Positions 44,259 through 52,362 of a DNA stretch of 64,000 bases are shown here, piece by piece. The DNA comes from GCA-2731375 sp964590195 (GTDB lineage: Bacteria; Pseudomonadota; Alphaproteobacteria; GCA-2731375): positions 186,001-250,000 of the forward strand of contig CAZPWJ010000001.1 in NCBI GenBank assembly GCA_964590195.1. Reading direction: 5' to 3'. The notes below the pieces were generated by a model. The model made no database searches and was not told where the DNA came from. It saw nothing but the letters and a program-made list of their open reading frames with translations. The translations under genes were made by a program, and so were the position numbers. How positions within the stretch are numbered: the stretch's first letter is position 1; each line of letters starts with the position of its first letter.

Positions 44259-44628
44259 AATTCCGTTTGCTCACTTTCGGCGTTAGCCTACCATTAGTTA
44301 CCACCAATGGTTAACGCACCGTTATAAAACAAAAATTATGAAGCGATTATGACAGACAAAATCCCGTGCGACAAAACGTCGCACACGGTGCGGACAGCCA
44401 ATGGCGATGCGGCAATCTTATAGCCGCAAATGGCCACATAGATGCCATTTTCCCACTTTCAAGCCCCAATTAGACTGAACAGTTTGTAATGGAATTACCG
44501 GGCCTTGCCTTGACCAAGGTCAAGCAACAGGCTTGTTCCCTGATAATCCGTTGGGTTACATAGGGGTAACAAGAGTAATGGGGATTCTTCCCGGCGTGGA
44601 AATTTTTTATAAAAATCGAGGCATTAAA
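44259..44628. other. Divergent intergenic region between tldD and the cox operon
   Basis: 370 bp without a gene. It must hold promoters for tldD (minus) and ctaC (plus). Visible features: an AT-rich stretch at about 44320-44345, a perfect 7-bp hairpin GTGCGAC-N5-GTCGCAC (44366-44384), an FNR/FixK-like palindrome (44510-44523), and a GATAAT that could be a -10 box at 44542-44547. No tRNA or small RNA signature is recognised. Confidence 0.6.
44510..44523. promoter_or_regulatory. FNR/FixK-like binding site upstream of cox genes
   Basis: TTGACCAAGGTCAA fits TTGAY-N4-RTCAA, the palindromic consensus bound by FNR/FixK/CRP-type regulators. It lies 106 bp upstream of the ctaC start. Oxygen-responsive control of an aa3 oxidase operon is biologically reasonable. 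The distance to the GATAAT at 44542 does not match a standard class II activator position, so repression or class I action is possible. Confidence 0.45.
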
Positions 44629-45495
44629 ATGACGGCTTGGCGAATTTTGGCCGCGCCAATGGCGCTGTTCGGCACTTTGGTGGCAAGCGTATCGGCACAG
44701 GCGGATCACGGCTTGGCGCATCCCTGGCAACTGGGGCTGCAGGCACCGGTTACACCGGTGGCAGAGCAACTCAATGATTTTCATAATATGCTGCTGGTCA
44801 TCATCACCGTTATCGCGGTGTTCGTGACCCTGTTGTTGATCTATGTGTTTATAAAGTTCAACGCCAAGGCAAATCCAACGCCGCGCACGACGACCCACAA
44901 TACCTTGCTGGAAGTCCTGTGGACGGCGATCCCGATCCTGATCCTAGTTATCATCGCCATTCCCTCGTTCAAGCTGCTGTATTACGCCGACAGCACCAAG
45001 GATGCGGAGATGACCATCAAGGCAGTCGGGCACCAGTGGTACTGGTCGTACGAATACCCCGACAACGGCAACTTCACATTCGATGCCTCCATGCTGGAGG
45101 AAGAGGAGCTCAAGGATGGGCAGCCGCGCCTGCTGGCCACAGACGAAGCCGTGGTCATTCCGGTCAACACCAACATTCGCCTGCTGATCGCCGCCGACGA
45201 CGTGATCCACGCCTGGGCCATGCCGGCCTTCGGCGTCAAGCTGGATGGCGTGCCGGGCCGCCTGAACGAAACCTGGGTCCGGGTCGAGAAGGAAGGCACC
45301 TACTACGGCATGTGTTCAGAGCTGTGTGGCACCGGCCACGGCTTCATGCCGATCATGGTCAAGGTTGTCTCCAAGGAAGCCTTCGCGGCATGGGCCGTCA
45401 AGGCCAAGGAAGAATACGCCTCCCTTGGCGAGAAAACCGGCGTCAAGCTGGCGGCTGTTGGCGGCCAACCCGATGTTTCCGGGGCCGCGCGGTAG
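44629..45495 (+). CDS. ctaC: Cytochrome c oxidase subunit II
   Basis: 288-aa CuA-bearing subunit of the aa3 oxidase. A signal peptide (MTAWRILAAPMALFG..., Ala-rich end at about residue 25) precedes two TM helices (about 50-70 and 90-112). The CuA motif YGMCSELCGTGHGFM provides two Cys, His and Met, and HAWAMPAFGVK the other His; GHQWYWSYEYP is the aromatic electron-entry region. ATG at 44629 has GAGG seven bases upstream. First gene of the cox operon. Confidence 0.97.
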   Translation: MTAWRILAAPMALFGTLVASVSAQADHGLAHPWQLGLQAPVTPVAEQLNDFHNMLLVIITVIAVFVTLLLIYVFIKFNAKANPTPRTTTHNTLLEVLWTAIPILILVIIAIPSFKLLYYADSTKDAEMTIKAVGHQWYWSYEYPDNGNFTFDASMLEEEELKDGQPRLLATDEAVVIPVNTNIRLLIAADDVIHAWAMPAFGVKLDGVPGRLNETWVRVEKEGTYYGMCSELCGTGHGFMPIMVKVVSKEAFAAWAVKAKEEYASLGEKTGVKLAAVGGQPDVSGAAR

Positions 45496-45586
45496 TTTCG
45501 CGAATTGATATTTGAAGGGCGGGGCCGGTTGAGAGCCTAACCAGCCCAATATGTAAAAGAATACAGAGCGATAGGAAGTACAGAGA

Positions 45587-47191
45587 ATGGCTAATACCTC
45601 CGCGGCGCACGACCACGATCACCATACGCCGACCGGCTGGCGGCGTTGGGTCTATTCCACGAACCACAAGGATATCGGCACCATGTACCTGATCTTCGCC
45701 ATTGTTGGCGGACTGATCGGTGGCGGCATGTCGGTCCTGATCCGCATGGAGCTGGCGGCGCCCGGTCCGGGTATTCTGGGCGGCGACCATCATTTCTTTA
45801 ATGTGCTGATCACGGCGCATGGCCTGATCATGGTCTTCTTCATGGTCATGCCGGCCTTTATCGGCGGCTTTGGCAACTGGTTCGTCCCCCTGATGATCGG
45901 GGCACCGGACATGGCCTTTCCGCGGATGAACAATATTTCTTTCTGGCTGCTGCCGCCGGCAATCCTGTTGCTGGCCGGTTCGATGTTCTTCGAAGGCACG
46001 GCGGGCGGCAACGGCGTCGGTACGGGCTGGACGGTCTATGCCCCGCTCAGCACTTCCGGCCATCCTGGCCCGGCGGTGGATATGGGTATTCTGGCCCTGC
46101 ATCTGGCGGGCGCGTCCTCCATTCTGGGCGCCATCAACTTCATCACCACCATCTTCAACATGCGGGCGCCGGGCATGACCCTGCACAAGATGCCCCTGTT
46201 CGTCTGGTCGGTGTTGGTCACCGCCTTCCTGCTGCTGTTGTCCCTGCCCGTCCTGGCCGGCGCCATCACCATGCTGCTGACAGACCGCAACTTCGGCACC
46301 GCCTTCTATGACGCGGCCGGCGGCGGCGATCCGTTGCTGTACCAGCATCTATTCTGGTTCTTTGGCCATCCGGAGGTTTACATCCTGATCCTGCCGTCCT
46401 TTGGCGTGATCAGCCACATCGTCTCCACCTTCTCGCGCAAGCCGGTGTTCGGCTATCTGGGCATGTGCTACGCCATGGTGGCGATCGGCGTGGTCGGCTT
46501 CATCGTCTGGGCCCATCACATGTATACCGCCGGCATGGACGTGGACACACGGGCCTACTTCGTGGGCGCGACCATGGTTATCGCGGTGCCCACCGGTGTG
46601 AAGATCTTCAGCTGGATCGCTACCATGTGGGGCGGCTCCATCACCTTCCGGGTGCCAATGCTGTTCGCCCTGGGCATGATCTTCCTCTTCACCCTTGGCG
46701 GCGTGACCGGCGTGGTGCTGGCCAATGCCGGCGCCGATCTGGCCATGCATGACACCTATTATGTGGTGGCGCATTTCCACTACACCATGTCCATGGGCGC
46801 CCTGTTCGGCATCTACGCAGCCTACTACTACTGGATCGGCAAAATGTCGGGCCGGCAATACAACGAGACCCTGGGCAAGCTGCATTTCTGGATCACCTTC
46901 ATCGGCGTGAACCTGATCTTCTTCCCGCAGCATTTCCTCGGCCTGGCGGGCATGCCCCGGCGTATTCCCGACTATCCGGATGCCTATGCGGGCTTCAACA
47001 TGATCTCCTCGGTCGGCTCTTACGTGACCGCCGTGGGGACCCTGTTGTTCATCTATATCGCCATCCGTACCCTGACCTCGGGCGAGAAATGTCCGGACAA
47101 CCCCTGGGGCGAAAGTGCCGATACCCTGGAATGGACCCTGTCTTCACCCCCGCCATTCCATCAGTTCGAAGAGCTGCCCCGCATCCGCTAG
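45587..47191 (+). CDS. ctaD: Cytochrome c oxidase subunit I
   Basis: 534-aa, 12-helix catalytic subunit that reduces oxygen at the heme a3-CuB centre. Seen: WFFGHPEVYILILPSFG (CuB His cross-linked to Tyr), the following HHMYTAGMDVDTRAYF, VVAHFHYTMSMGA (heme ligands) and FIGGFGNWFVPLMIGAPDMA. Follows ctaC by 91 bp. Sequence features match the A-type oxidase family, consistent with cytochrome c as donor and a CuA subunit alongside. Confidence 0.98.
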   Translation: MANTSAAHDHDHHTPTGWRRWVYSTNHKDIGTMYLIFAIVGGLIGGGMSVLIRMELAAPGPGILGGDHHFFNVLITAHGLIMVFFMVMPAFIGGFGNWFVPLMIGAPDMAFPRMNNISFWLLPPAILLLAGSMFFEGTAGGNGVGTGWTVYAPLSTSGHPGPAVDMGILALHLAGASSILGAINFITTIFNMRAPGMTLHKMPLFVWSVLVTAFLLLLSLPVLAGAITMLLTDRNFGTAFYDAAGGGDPLLYQHLFWFFGHPEVYILILPSFGVISHIVSTFSRKPVFGYLGMCYAMVAIGVVGFIVWAHHMYTAGMDVDTRAYFVGATMVIAVPTGVKIFSWIATMWGGSITFRVPMLFALGMIFLFTLGGVTGVVLANAGADLAMHDTYYVVAHFHYTMSMGALFGIYAAYYYWIGKMSGRQYNETLGKLHFWITFIGVNLIFFPQHFLGLAGMPRRIPDYPDAYAGFNMISSVGSYVTAVGTLLFIYIAIRTLTSGEKCPDNPWGESADTLEWTLSSPPPFHQFEELPRIR

Positions 47192-47234
47192 TCGATGCCT
47201 AGTCGATGTGCGGTGGTAGAAGGAACAGAAACAG

Positions 47235-48158
47235 GTGAATAGCGGCAACGTTGCCTATGCCCAAAGCACCCGGCGCCAAACTGGCGGCGCCCGGTTGCTG
47301 GACTATCTGGCGCTGTTGAAGCCACGGGTGATGAGCCTGGTGGTCTTCACGGCCCTGGTCGGTCTGATGCTGGCGCCCGGCAGCATGGATATGGTGACCG
47401 CCGTGGCGGCCTTGCTCTGCATTGCCGTCGGCGCGGGCGCATCGGGTGCCGTCAATATGTGGTACGACGCCGATATCGACGGCCAGATGCTGCGCACCTG
47501 TGGCCGGCCCATTCCACGTGGTCATGTCAAGCCGCGCGCCGCGCTGGTTTTTGGCGCCGTGCTGTCCTTTGCCTCTGTTCTGGCCATGGGTGCTCTGGTC
47601 AATCTGCTATCGGCGGCGCTGTTGGCGCTGACTATCGGCTTTTATGTTTTCGTCTACACCATGTGGCTGAAGCGGCGGACACCGCAGAACATCGTCATTG
47701 GTGGCGCGGCCGGCGCCTTTCCACCGATGATCGGCTGGGCCGCGGCCAGCGGCGATATCCCGCTGGCCTCCATTGCCTTGTTCGCGATTATCTTCTTTTG
47801 GACACCACCGCATTTTTGGGCCCTGGCGCTTTATCGGGCCGATGATTACCGCAATGTCGGCGTGCCCATGCTGCCCGTGGTGGCCGGAAAAGCCGCGACC
47901 CGGCGGCAGATCCTGCTCTATTCCCTGATCCTGTTCCCCATTACGCTCAGCCCGGTCGCCTTGGGCGCCTGTGGCCTGATCTATGGCATTGGGGCGGCGT
48001 TGCTGGGTTTGATATTCCTGGCCTGCGCCATTCATGTCTGGCGTACCGGCGACGACAATGACAAGCCCGCGCGGCGTTTGTTCGGCTATTCCATATTTTA
48101 TCTGTTCGCCCTGTTCGCGTTGATGCTGGGTGAACGTTTGTCGGGAGCTGTCGTCTGA
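47235..48158 (+). CDS. ctaB: Protoheme IX farnesyltransferase (heme o synthase)
   Basis: 307-aa UbiA-family prenyltransferase that adds farnesyl to heme b to give heme o, the precursor of heme a. The active motif NMWYDADIDGQMLRT carries the Asp pair for the Mg-pyrophosphate site; WLKRRTPQNIVIGGAAGAFP and WTPPHFWALAL are also typical. About nine TM segments. GTG start at 47235 with AGGAACAGAAACAG upstream. Its TGA overlaps the ATG of the next small gene (TGATG). Confidence 0.97.
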   Translation: MNSGNVAYAQSTRRQTGGARLLDYLALLKPRVMSLVVFTALVGLMLAPGSMDMVTAVAALLCIAVGAGASGAVNMWYDADIDGQMLRTCGRPIPRGHVKPRAALVFGAVLSFASVLAMGALVNLLSAALLALTIGFYVFVYTMWLKRRTPQNIVIGGAAGAFPPMIGWAAASGDIPLASIALFAIIFFWTPPHFWALALYRADDYRNVGVPMLPVVAGKAATRRQILLYSLILFPITLSPVALGACGLIYGIGAALLGLIFLACAIHVWRTGDDNDKPARRLFGYSIFYLFALFALMLGERLSGAVV

Positions 48159-48292
48159 TGCCGATCAGCAAGATGCATAAGCAACGGTTGGGCCGCAACC
48201 TGGCGGTAGCGGGATTTCTGGTCGTCTGCATCGTGGCGGCATTTTTTGTCACTCTGTACAACATGCAGGGCCAGACATGGAATGGCGGCTGA
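48158..48292 (+). CDS. Small membrane protein of the cox operon (CoxF-like)
   Basis: 44-residue protein, MPISKMHKQRLGRNLAV followed by one hydrophobic helix (about residues 15-33) and a short TLYNMQGQTWNGG tail. It sits between ctaB and ctaG, starts within the ctaB stop (TGATG) and ends at the ctaG start. Small single-helix proteins at this exact place, sometimes called CoxF, are known in alphaproteobacterial cox operons. The function in oxidase assembly is inferred from position only. Confidence 0.75.
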   Translation: MPISKMHKQRLGRNLAVAGFLVVCIVAAFFVTLYNMQGQTWNGG

Positions 48293-48296
48293 TGCG

Positions 48297-48887
48297 ATGA
48301 ACCCAATCTCCCGCAATAGGGCGCCCCGCAATAACAGGCGCATCCGGCTGACCGCCCTGGTCGCCGCCAGTGTCGTTGTCGGCATGGTGGGCGCGGCCTA
48401 TGCGGCGGTGCCGCTGTATCAGATGTTTTGCCAGGTTACCGGCTTTGGCGGCACGACGCAGGTTGCCGAGGACGTGCCGGCGGCGGTGGGCGAACGGGTC
48501 ATCACCGTGCGCTTCAATGCCGATACGGCACGGGCCATGCCCTGGAAGTTTCAACCGCAACAGCGCGCCGTAACCTTAAAGGTGGGCGAGCAGGCGCTGG
48601 CGTTGTACGAAGCGGTCAATCCGACGGAACGGCGCATTGTCGGCACCTCGACCTTCAACGTGACGCCGCTCAAAGCCGGGCCGTATTTCAACAAGATCGA
48701 ATGCTTTTGCTTTACCGAACAGGCGCTGGCGCCTGGGCAAAGCGTCGATATGCCGGTTTCCTTTTTTGTCGATCCGGAAATTTCCAAGGATCCAAATCTG
48801 GATGACGTGAAGACCATAACCCTGTCCTATACCTTTTTCGAGGTGGCGGACGATATTGCAGATAACAAGAAAGTCGCCGCCAAATAG
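48297..48887 (+). CDS. ctaG: Cytochrome c oxidase assembly protein CtaG (Cox11-type)
   Basis: 196-aa copper chaperone for CuB insertion. A basic N-terminus precedes one TM helix (about 19-38), then the periplasmic domain with YQMFCQVTGFGGTTQ and the copper motif IECFCFTEQ (Cys-Phe-Cys), ending DVKTITLSYTFF. Start taken as ATG 48297, four bases past the small gene; ATG 48282, which overlaps that gene, is an in-frame alternative. Confidence 0.95.
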   Translation: MNPISRNRAPRNNRRIRLTALVAASVVVGMVGAAYAAVPLYQMFCQVTGFGGTTQVAEDVPAAVGERVITVRFNADTARAMPWKFQPQQRAVTLKVGEQALALYEAVNPTERRIVGTSTFNVTPLKAGPYFNKIECFCFTEQALAPGQSVDMPVSFFVDPEISKDPNLDDVKTITLSYTFFEVADDIADNKKVAAK

Positions 48888-48921
48888 GTGGCTATGAAGT
48901 TGCTGGGAACGGAGTGAAAAA

Positions 48922-49734
48922 ATGGCTGATACGCACGCAAAAGGGCATGACTACCATCTGGTGGACCCCAGCCCATGGCCGGCCCTTGGCGCGCTGAGCG
49001 CACTGGTCCTGGCCTCGGGCTTTATCTGGTACATGCACGAGGGGCCGGTCTGGCTGACCGCGATCGGCTTCCTGATGGTGCTCTACACCATGTTCGTGTG
49101 GTGGCGCGATGTCATCAAGGAAGCCCATGTTGATGGCCATCACACCCCGGTGGTACAGCTGCATCTGCGCTTTGGCATGATCATGTTCATCGCCTCCGAG
49201 GTGATGTTCTTCATGGCCTGGTTCTGGGCTTATTTCAACGCCGCCCTCTACCCGACCGTGCAAATGGGCGGCGTCTGGCCGCCCGAGGGCATCCTGACCT
49301 TTGATCCCTGGCACCTGCCCCTGATCAATACCTTGATCCTGTTGACCTCGTCGACCACGGTGACCTGGGCCCATCACGCGGTGCGTGAAGGCAATACGAA
49401 AAGCGCCGTCCAAGGCCTGACCGTCACGGTGCTGTTGGGCGCCATCTTTACCTGCGTCCAGGCCTATGAATATGCCCATGCCTCTTTCGAGTTCACCTCG
49501 GGCATCTACGGCTCCACCTTCTTCATGGCTACGGGTTTCCACGGCCTGCATGTGCTGATCGGCACCATTTTCCTGCTGGTCTGCCTGATCCGTACCGCCA
49601 AGGGCCATTTCAAGCCGGACCATCATTTCGGTCTGGAAGCGGCTGCCTGGTATTGGCATTTCGTCGATGTGGTTTGGCTGTTCCTGTTCTGCTTCATCTA
49701 CGTTTGGGGCGCCGGGACCATGGCACCGCACTAG
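48922..49734 (+). CDS. ctaE: Cytochrome c oxidase subunit III
   Basis: 270-aa, seven-helix subunit that stabilises subunit I and its proton pathways. Seen: YHLVDPSPWPALGAL start, FGMIMFIASEVMFFMAWFWA, and C-terminal YWHFVDVVWLFLFCFIYVWG, all diagnostic. 34 bp after ctaG, with the ribosome-binding region GGGAACGGAGTGAAAAA. Part of the same operon. Confidence 0.97.
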   Translation: MADTHAKGHDYHLVDPSPWPALGALSALVLASGFIWYMHEGPVWLTAIGFLMVLYTMFVWWRDVIKEAHVDGHHTPVVQLHLRFGMIMFIASEVMFFMAWFWAYFNAALYPTVQMGGVWPPEGILTFDPWHLPLINTLILLTSSTTVTWAHHAVREGNTKSAVQGLTVTVLLGAIFTCVQAYEYAHASFEFTSGIYGSTFFMATGFHGLHVLIGTIFLLVCLIRTAKGHFKPDHHFGLEAAAWYWHFVDVVWLFLFCFIYVWGAGTMAPH

Positions 49735-49744
49735 AACAACTTCG

Positions 49745-50131
49745 ATGCACGACGACAAAAAGGGCGGCACCGCGGTGTCGCCCTTTCTCGCTGGGTTGCT
49801 GTGCCGTTGTCCCCGTTGCGGCAAGGGCAGGCTGTTTCGCGGTCTGCTGGATGTCAGAAGCAACTGCGATAGCTGCGCGCTGGACTATTCGGCCCACGAT
49901 GCGGGCGACGGGCCGGCGGTTTTTGTTATTCTGATCGTCGGCGCCCTGGCCGTGGCCCTGGCATTTATCGTGGAGAACGCCTTCACGCCGCCGATCTGGG
50001 TTCACCTGATCTATCAGATCCCCTTTGTACTTGGCGCCTCAATCCTGCTATTGCGGCCCCTGAAGGCGACGCTGATCGCCTTGCAGTACCGCCACCATGT
50101 CGCTGGTTTTAATGATAGACCGTCTGAATAG
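49745..50131 (+). CDS. DUF983 family protein
   Basis: 128 aa. Two CxxC pairs near the N-terminus (CRCPRCGKGRLFRG and NCDSCALDYS) suggest a metal site, followed by two TM helices (about 60-80 and 90-110) and the tail LKATLIALQYRHHV. DUF983 genes are regularly placed between ctaE and SURF1 in alphaproteobacteria and are thought to help oxidase assembly, but the role is not proven. ATG at 49745 is ten bases after the ctaE stop. Confidence 0.88.
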   Translation: MHDDKKGGTAVSPFLAGLLCRCPRCGKGRLFRGLLDVRSNCDSCALDYSAHDAGDGPAVFVILIVGALAVALAFIVENAFTPPIWVHLIYQIPFVLGASILLLRPLKATLIALQYRHHVAGFNDRPSE

Positions 50132-50134
50132 CTG

Positions 50135-50833
50135 ATGCGCCGCCCCGGTCTTTGGTCCATATGCCTGACCCTGTTTGGTCTGATCCTGATGCTATCTCTT
50201 GGTATCTGGCAGCTGCAACGCATGGCCTGGAAAGACGCGCTGACGGCCGAAATGCAGGCGGGCCTGGCGGCTGCCCCCGTACGATTAGATGGGCGATTGG
50301 ACGATTTGGCGGCGCTGAATTACCGCCCCGTCCAGGTGCGCGGCAGGTTTCTGCACGACAGAGAAGCCTTTCTTGGCCCCCGCTCGCATCAAGGCCAGAG
50401 CGGCCTGCATGTCCTGACCCCCCTGCGCCTGGAAAGCGGTGCCACCATCCTGATCAACCGCGGCTGGATCCCCAACGGGCGCCGCGATCCCGCCAGCCGC
50501 GCCCAGGGCCAGCTACAGGGCCTAGTCGAGGTTCAAGGCATTCTACGCAGCCAACTGAAACAGGGAACCTGGACGCCGGATTATGATGCCAAGGCGGATC
50601 TGTGGTTCTGGTATGATATCGCCGGCATCGCGAGGTCCCGTGATTTGAATTTACTAAAGGGCGTGGTGCAGGCGGATGGGCGGGCCAGTCCCGGCGGTCT
50701 GCCCGTCGGCGGCGTGGCGCAGCCCGCCCTGGTCAACAATCATTTGCAATATGCCATCACCTGGTTTTCCCTTGCCGCCGTCCTGCTGGCGGTCTTTCTG
50801 CTGGCCCATCGCCGTGGAAGAGAAGCGACATGA
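50135..50833 (+). CDS. SURF1 family cytochrome oxidase assembly protein
   Basis: 232-aa protein with the SURF1 layout: N-terminal TM helix (about 8-24), periplasmic domain and C-terminal TM helix (about 205-225). Seen: LGIWQLQRMAWK, YRPVQVRGRF, GLHVLTPLRLESGATILINRGWIP and NNHLQYAITWFSLA. SURF1 promotes heme a insertion into subunit I. The stop overlaps the next start as ATGA. Confidence 0.93.
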   Translation: MRRPGLWSICLTLFGLILMLSLGIWQLQRMAWKDALTAEMQAGLAAAPVRLDGRLDDLAALNYRPVQVRGRFLHDREAFLGPRSHQGQSGLHVLTPLRLESGATILINRGWIPNGRRDPASRAQGQLQGLVEVQGILRSQLKQGTWTPDYDAKADLWFWYDIAGIARSRDLNLLKGVVQADGRASPGGLPVGGVAQPALVNNHLQYAITWFSLAAVLLAVFLLAHRRGREAT

Positions 50834-52320
50834 GCAATGCCTATGAACAACTGACGGAGCGTTTCGCCCGCCTGGCCAATTTGCATGGCGCCTCCGCCGT
50901 CCTGCATTGGGACGCCGCCGCCATGATGCCGGCGGGCGGCGCTGGTGCCAGGGCCGAACAACTGGCGACCTTGTCCCTGCTGGGCCATGAAATGCTCTGT
51001 CAGGAGGAGGTCGCGGCGCTGCTGTCGCGGGCGGAAGAGCGGCGCGATGACCTGGGGCAATGGCAGCAGGCCAATTTGCGCGAAATGCGCGCCAAATGGC
51101 GCCATGCGACCGCCCTGCCGGGTGATCTGGTAACGGCGTTGAGCCGGGCCGGTTCGGCCTGTGAGATGATTTGGCGCACGGCCCGGGCGGAGGATGATTT
51201 TGCCTCCCTTGCACCCAGTCTGGCGGAGGTGGTCAAATTGGTTCGCCAGGCCGCCGCCGCCAAGGGTGAAGCCTTTGGCTGCGCGCCCTATGATGCCCTG
51301 CTCTCGCAGTACGAGCCGGGCCTGAGCGCCGCCGATATCGACCGCCATTTTGACGCCCTGGTGGATTTCCTGCCTGGCCTTCTGAGCCAGGTTTTAGAGC
51401 GGCAACCCACGCCCCCAGCGGCGCCTGAAAACATGCCGGCGGCGGTGCAGGAGGCCATCTCCCGGCGTCTGCTGGATGTCTTGGGTTTCGATTTCGAACA
51501 TGGCCGCCTGGATGTATCGTTGCATCCCTTCACGGGCGGTGTCGCCGATGACGTGCGCCTGACCACGCGCTATGACGAGGCCGACCCCCTGGGCAGCCTG
51601 TATCCCGCCTTGCACGAGGGCGGCCACGGCATGTACGAACGCGGCCTGCCGGCGGACTGGCGGCTACAGCCCGTGGGCGGGGCCATGGGCATGGCCATGC
51701 ACGAAAGCCAATCATTGCTGGTGGAGATGCAGGTCAGCCGGGGCGATGCCTTTCTGAATTTCCTCTCACCGTTGTTGCGGCAGCTGGGCGGCGTCGCGGG
51801 CCCGGCCTGGGAGGTGGAGGGGCTTGGCCGGCGGGTGCGCCATGTGGCCCGCTCGCTGATCCGGGTCGAGGCGGACGAGGTGAGCTATCCCCTGCATATC
51901 ATCCATCGCTATCGTCTGGAGCGCGCCCTGCTGGCCGGCGATCTCGCGGTCACGTAACTGCCCGGTGCCTGGCGCGAGGGTATGCGGGGCTTGTTGGGCG
52001 TTGAGGTGCCCAATGACCGCGACGGCTGTATGCAGGATATTCATTGGATGGATGGCGCCTTTGGCTATTTTCCCACCTACACCCTGGGCGCCATGGCGGC
52101 GTCGCAATTGTTCCAAGCCGCCGAGGCCGCCCTGCCTGATCTGGCGGATGATCTTGCCCGGGGCGACTTCAGCCGCCTGATGACATGGCTGGGCGAAAAG
52201 GTGCACAGCCAGGGCCGCCTGCACGGCAGTGCGGATGCTTTATTGACCGCCGCCACCGGCGCGCCGCTGGACGGTGCAATCTTTCGCCGCCACCTTGAAA
52301 AACGCTACCTGGGCGACTAG
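50830..52320 (+). pseudogene. Carboxypeptidase M32 gene with an internal in-frame TAA
   Basis: Full-length M32 (carboxypeptidase Taq family) reading of 497 codons interrupted by TAA at 51955-51957 (codon 376). Before the stop: zinc motif HEGGH (residues 262-266) and HESQS. After it, in the same frame, the conserved LPGAWREGM, GYFPTYTLG and HSQGRLHGS blocks run to a normal stop at 52320. The stop follows RALLAGDLAVT, where homologs continue into the LPGAW block. Either a recent nonsense mutation, a sequencing error, or read-through. The truncated 375-aa product would lack conserved parts and is probably inactive. Confidence 0.85.
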
Positions 52321-52362
52321 GTTGGCGCGCCCGTATGACCGGGCCATTTGGAGAGTCGTACC

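Noticed and set aside
44366..44384. Terminator for tldD or cox genes
   Set aside because: The 7-bp hairpin lies between divergent starts, not after a gene, and lacks a U-tract; at most an operator.
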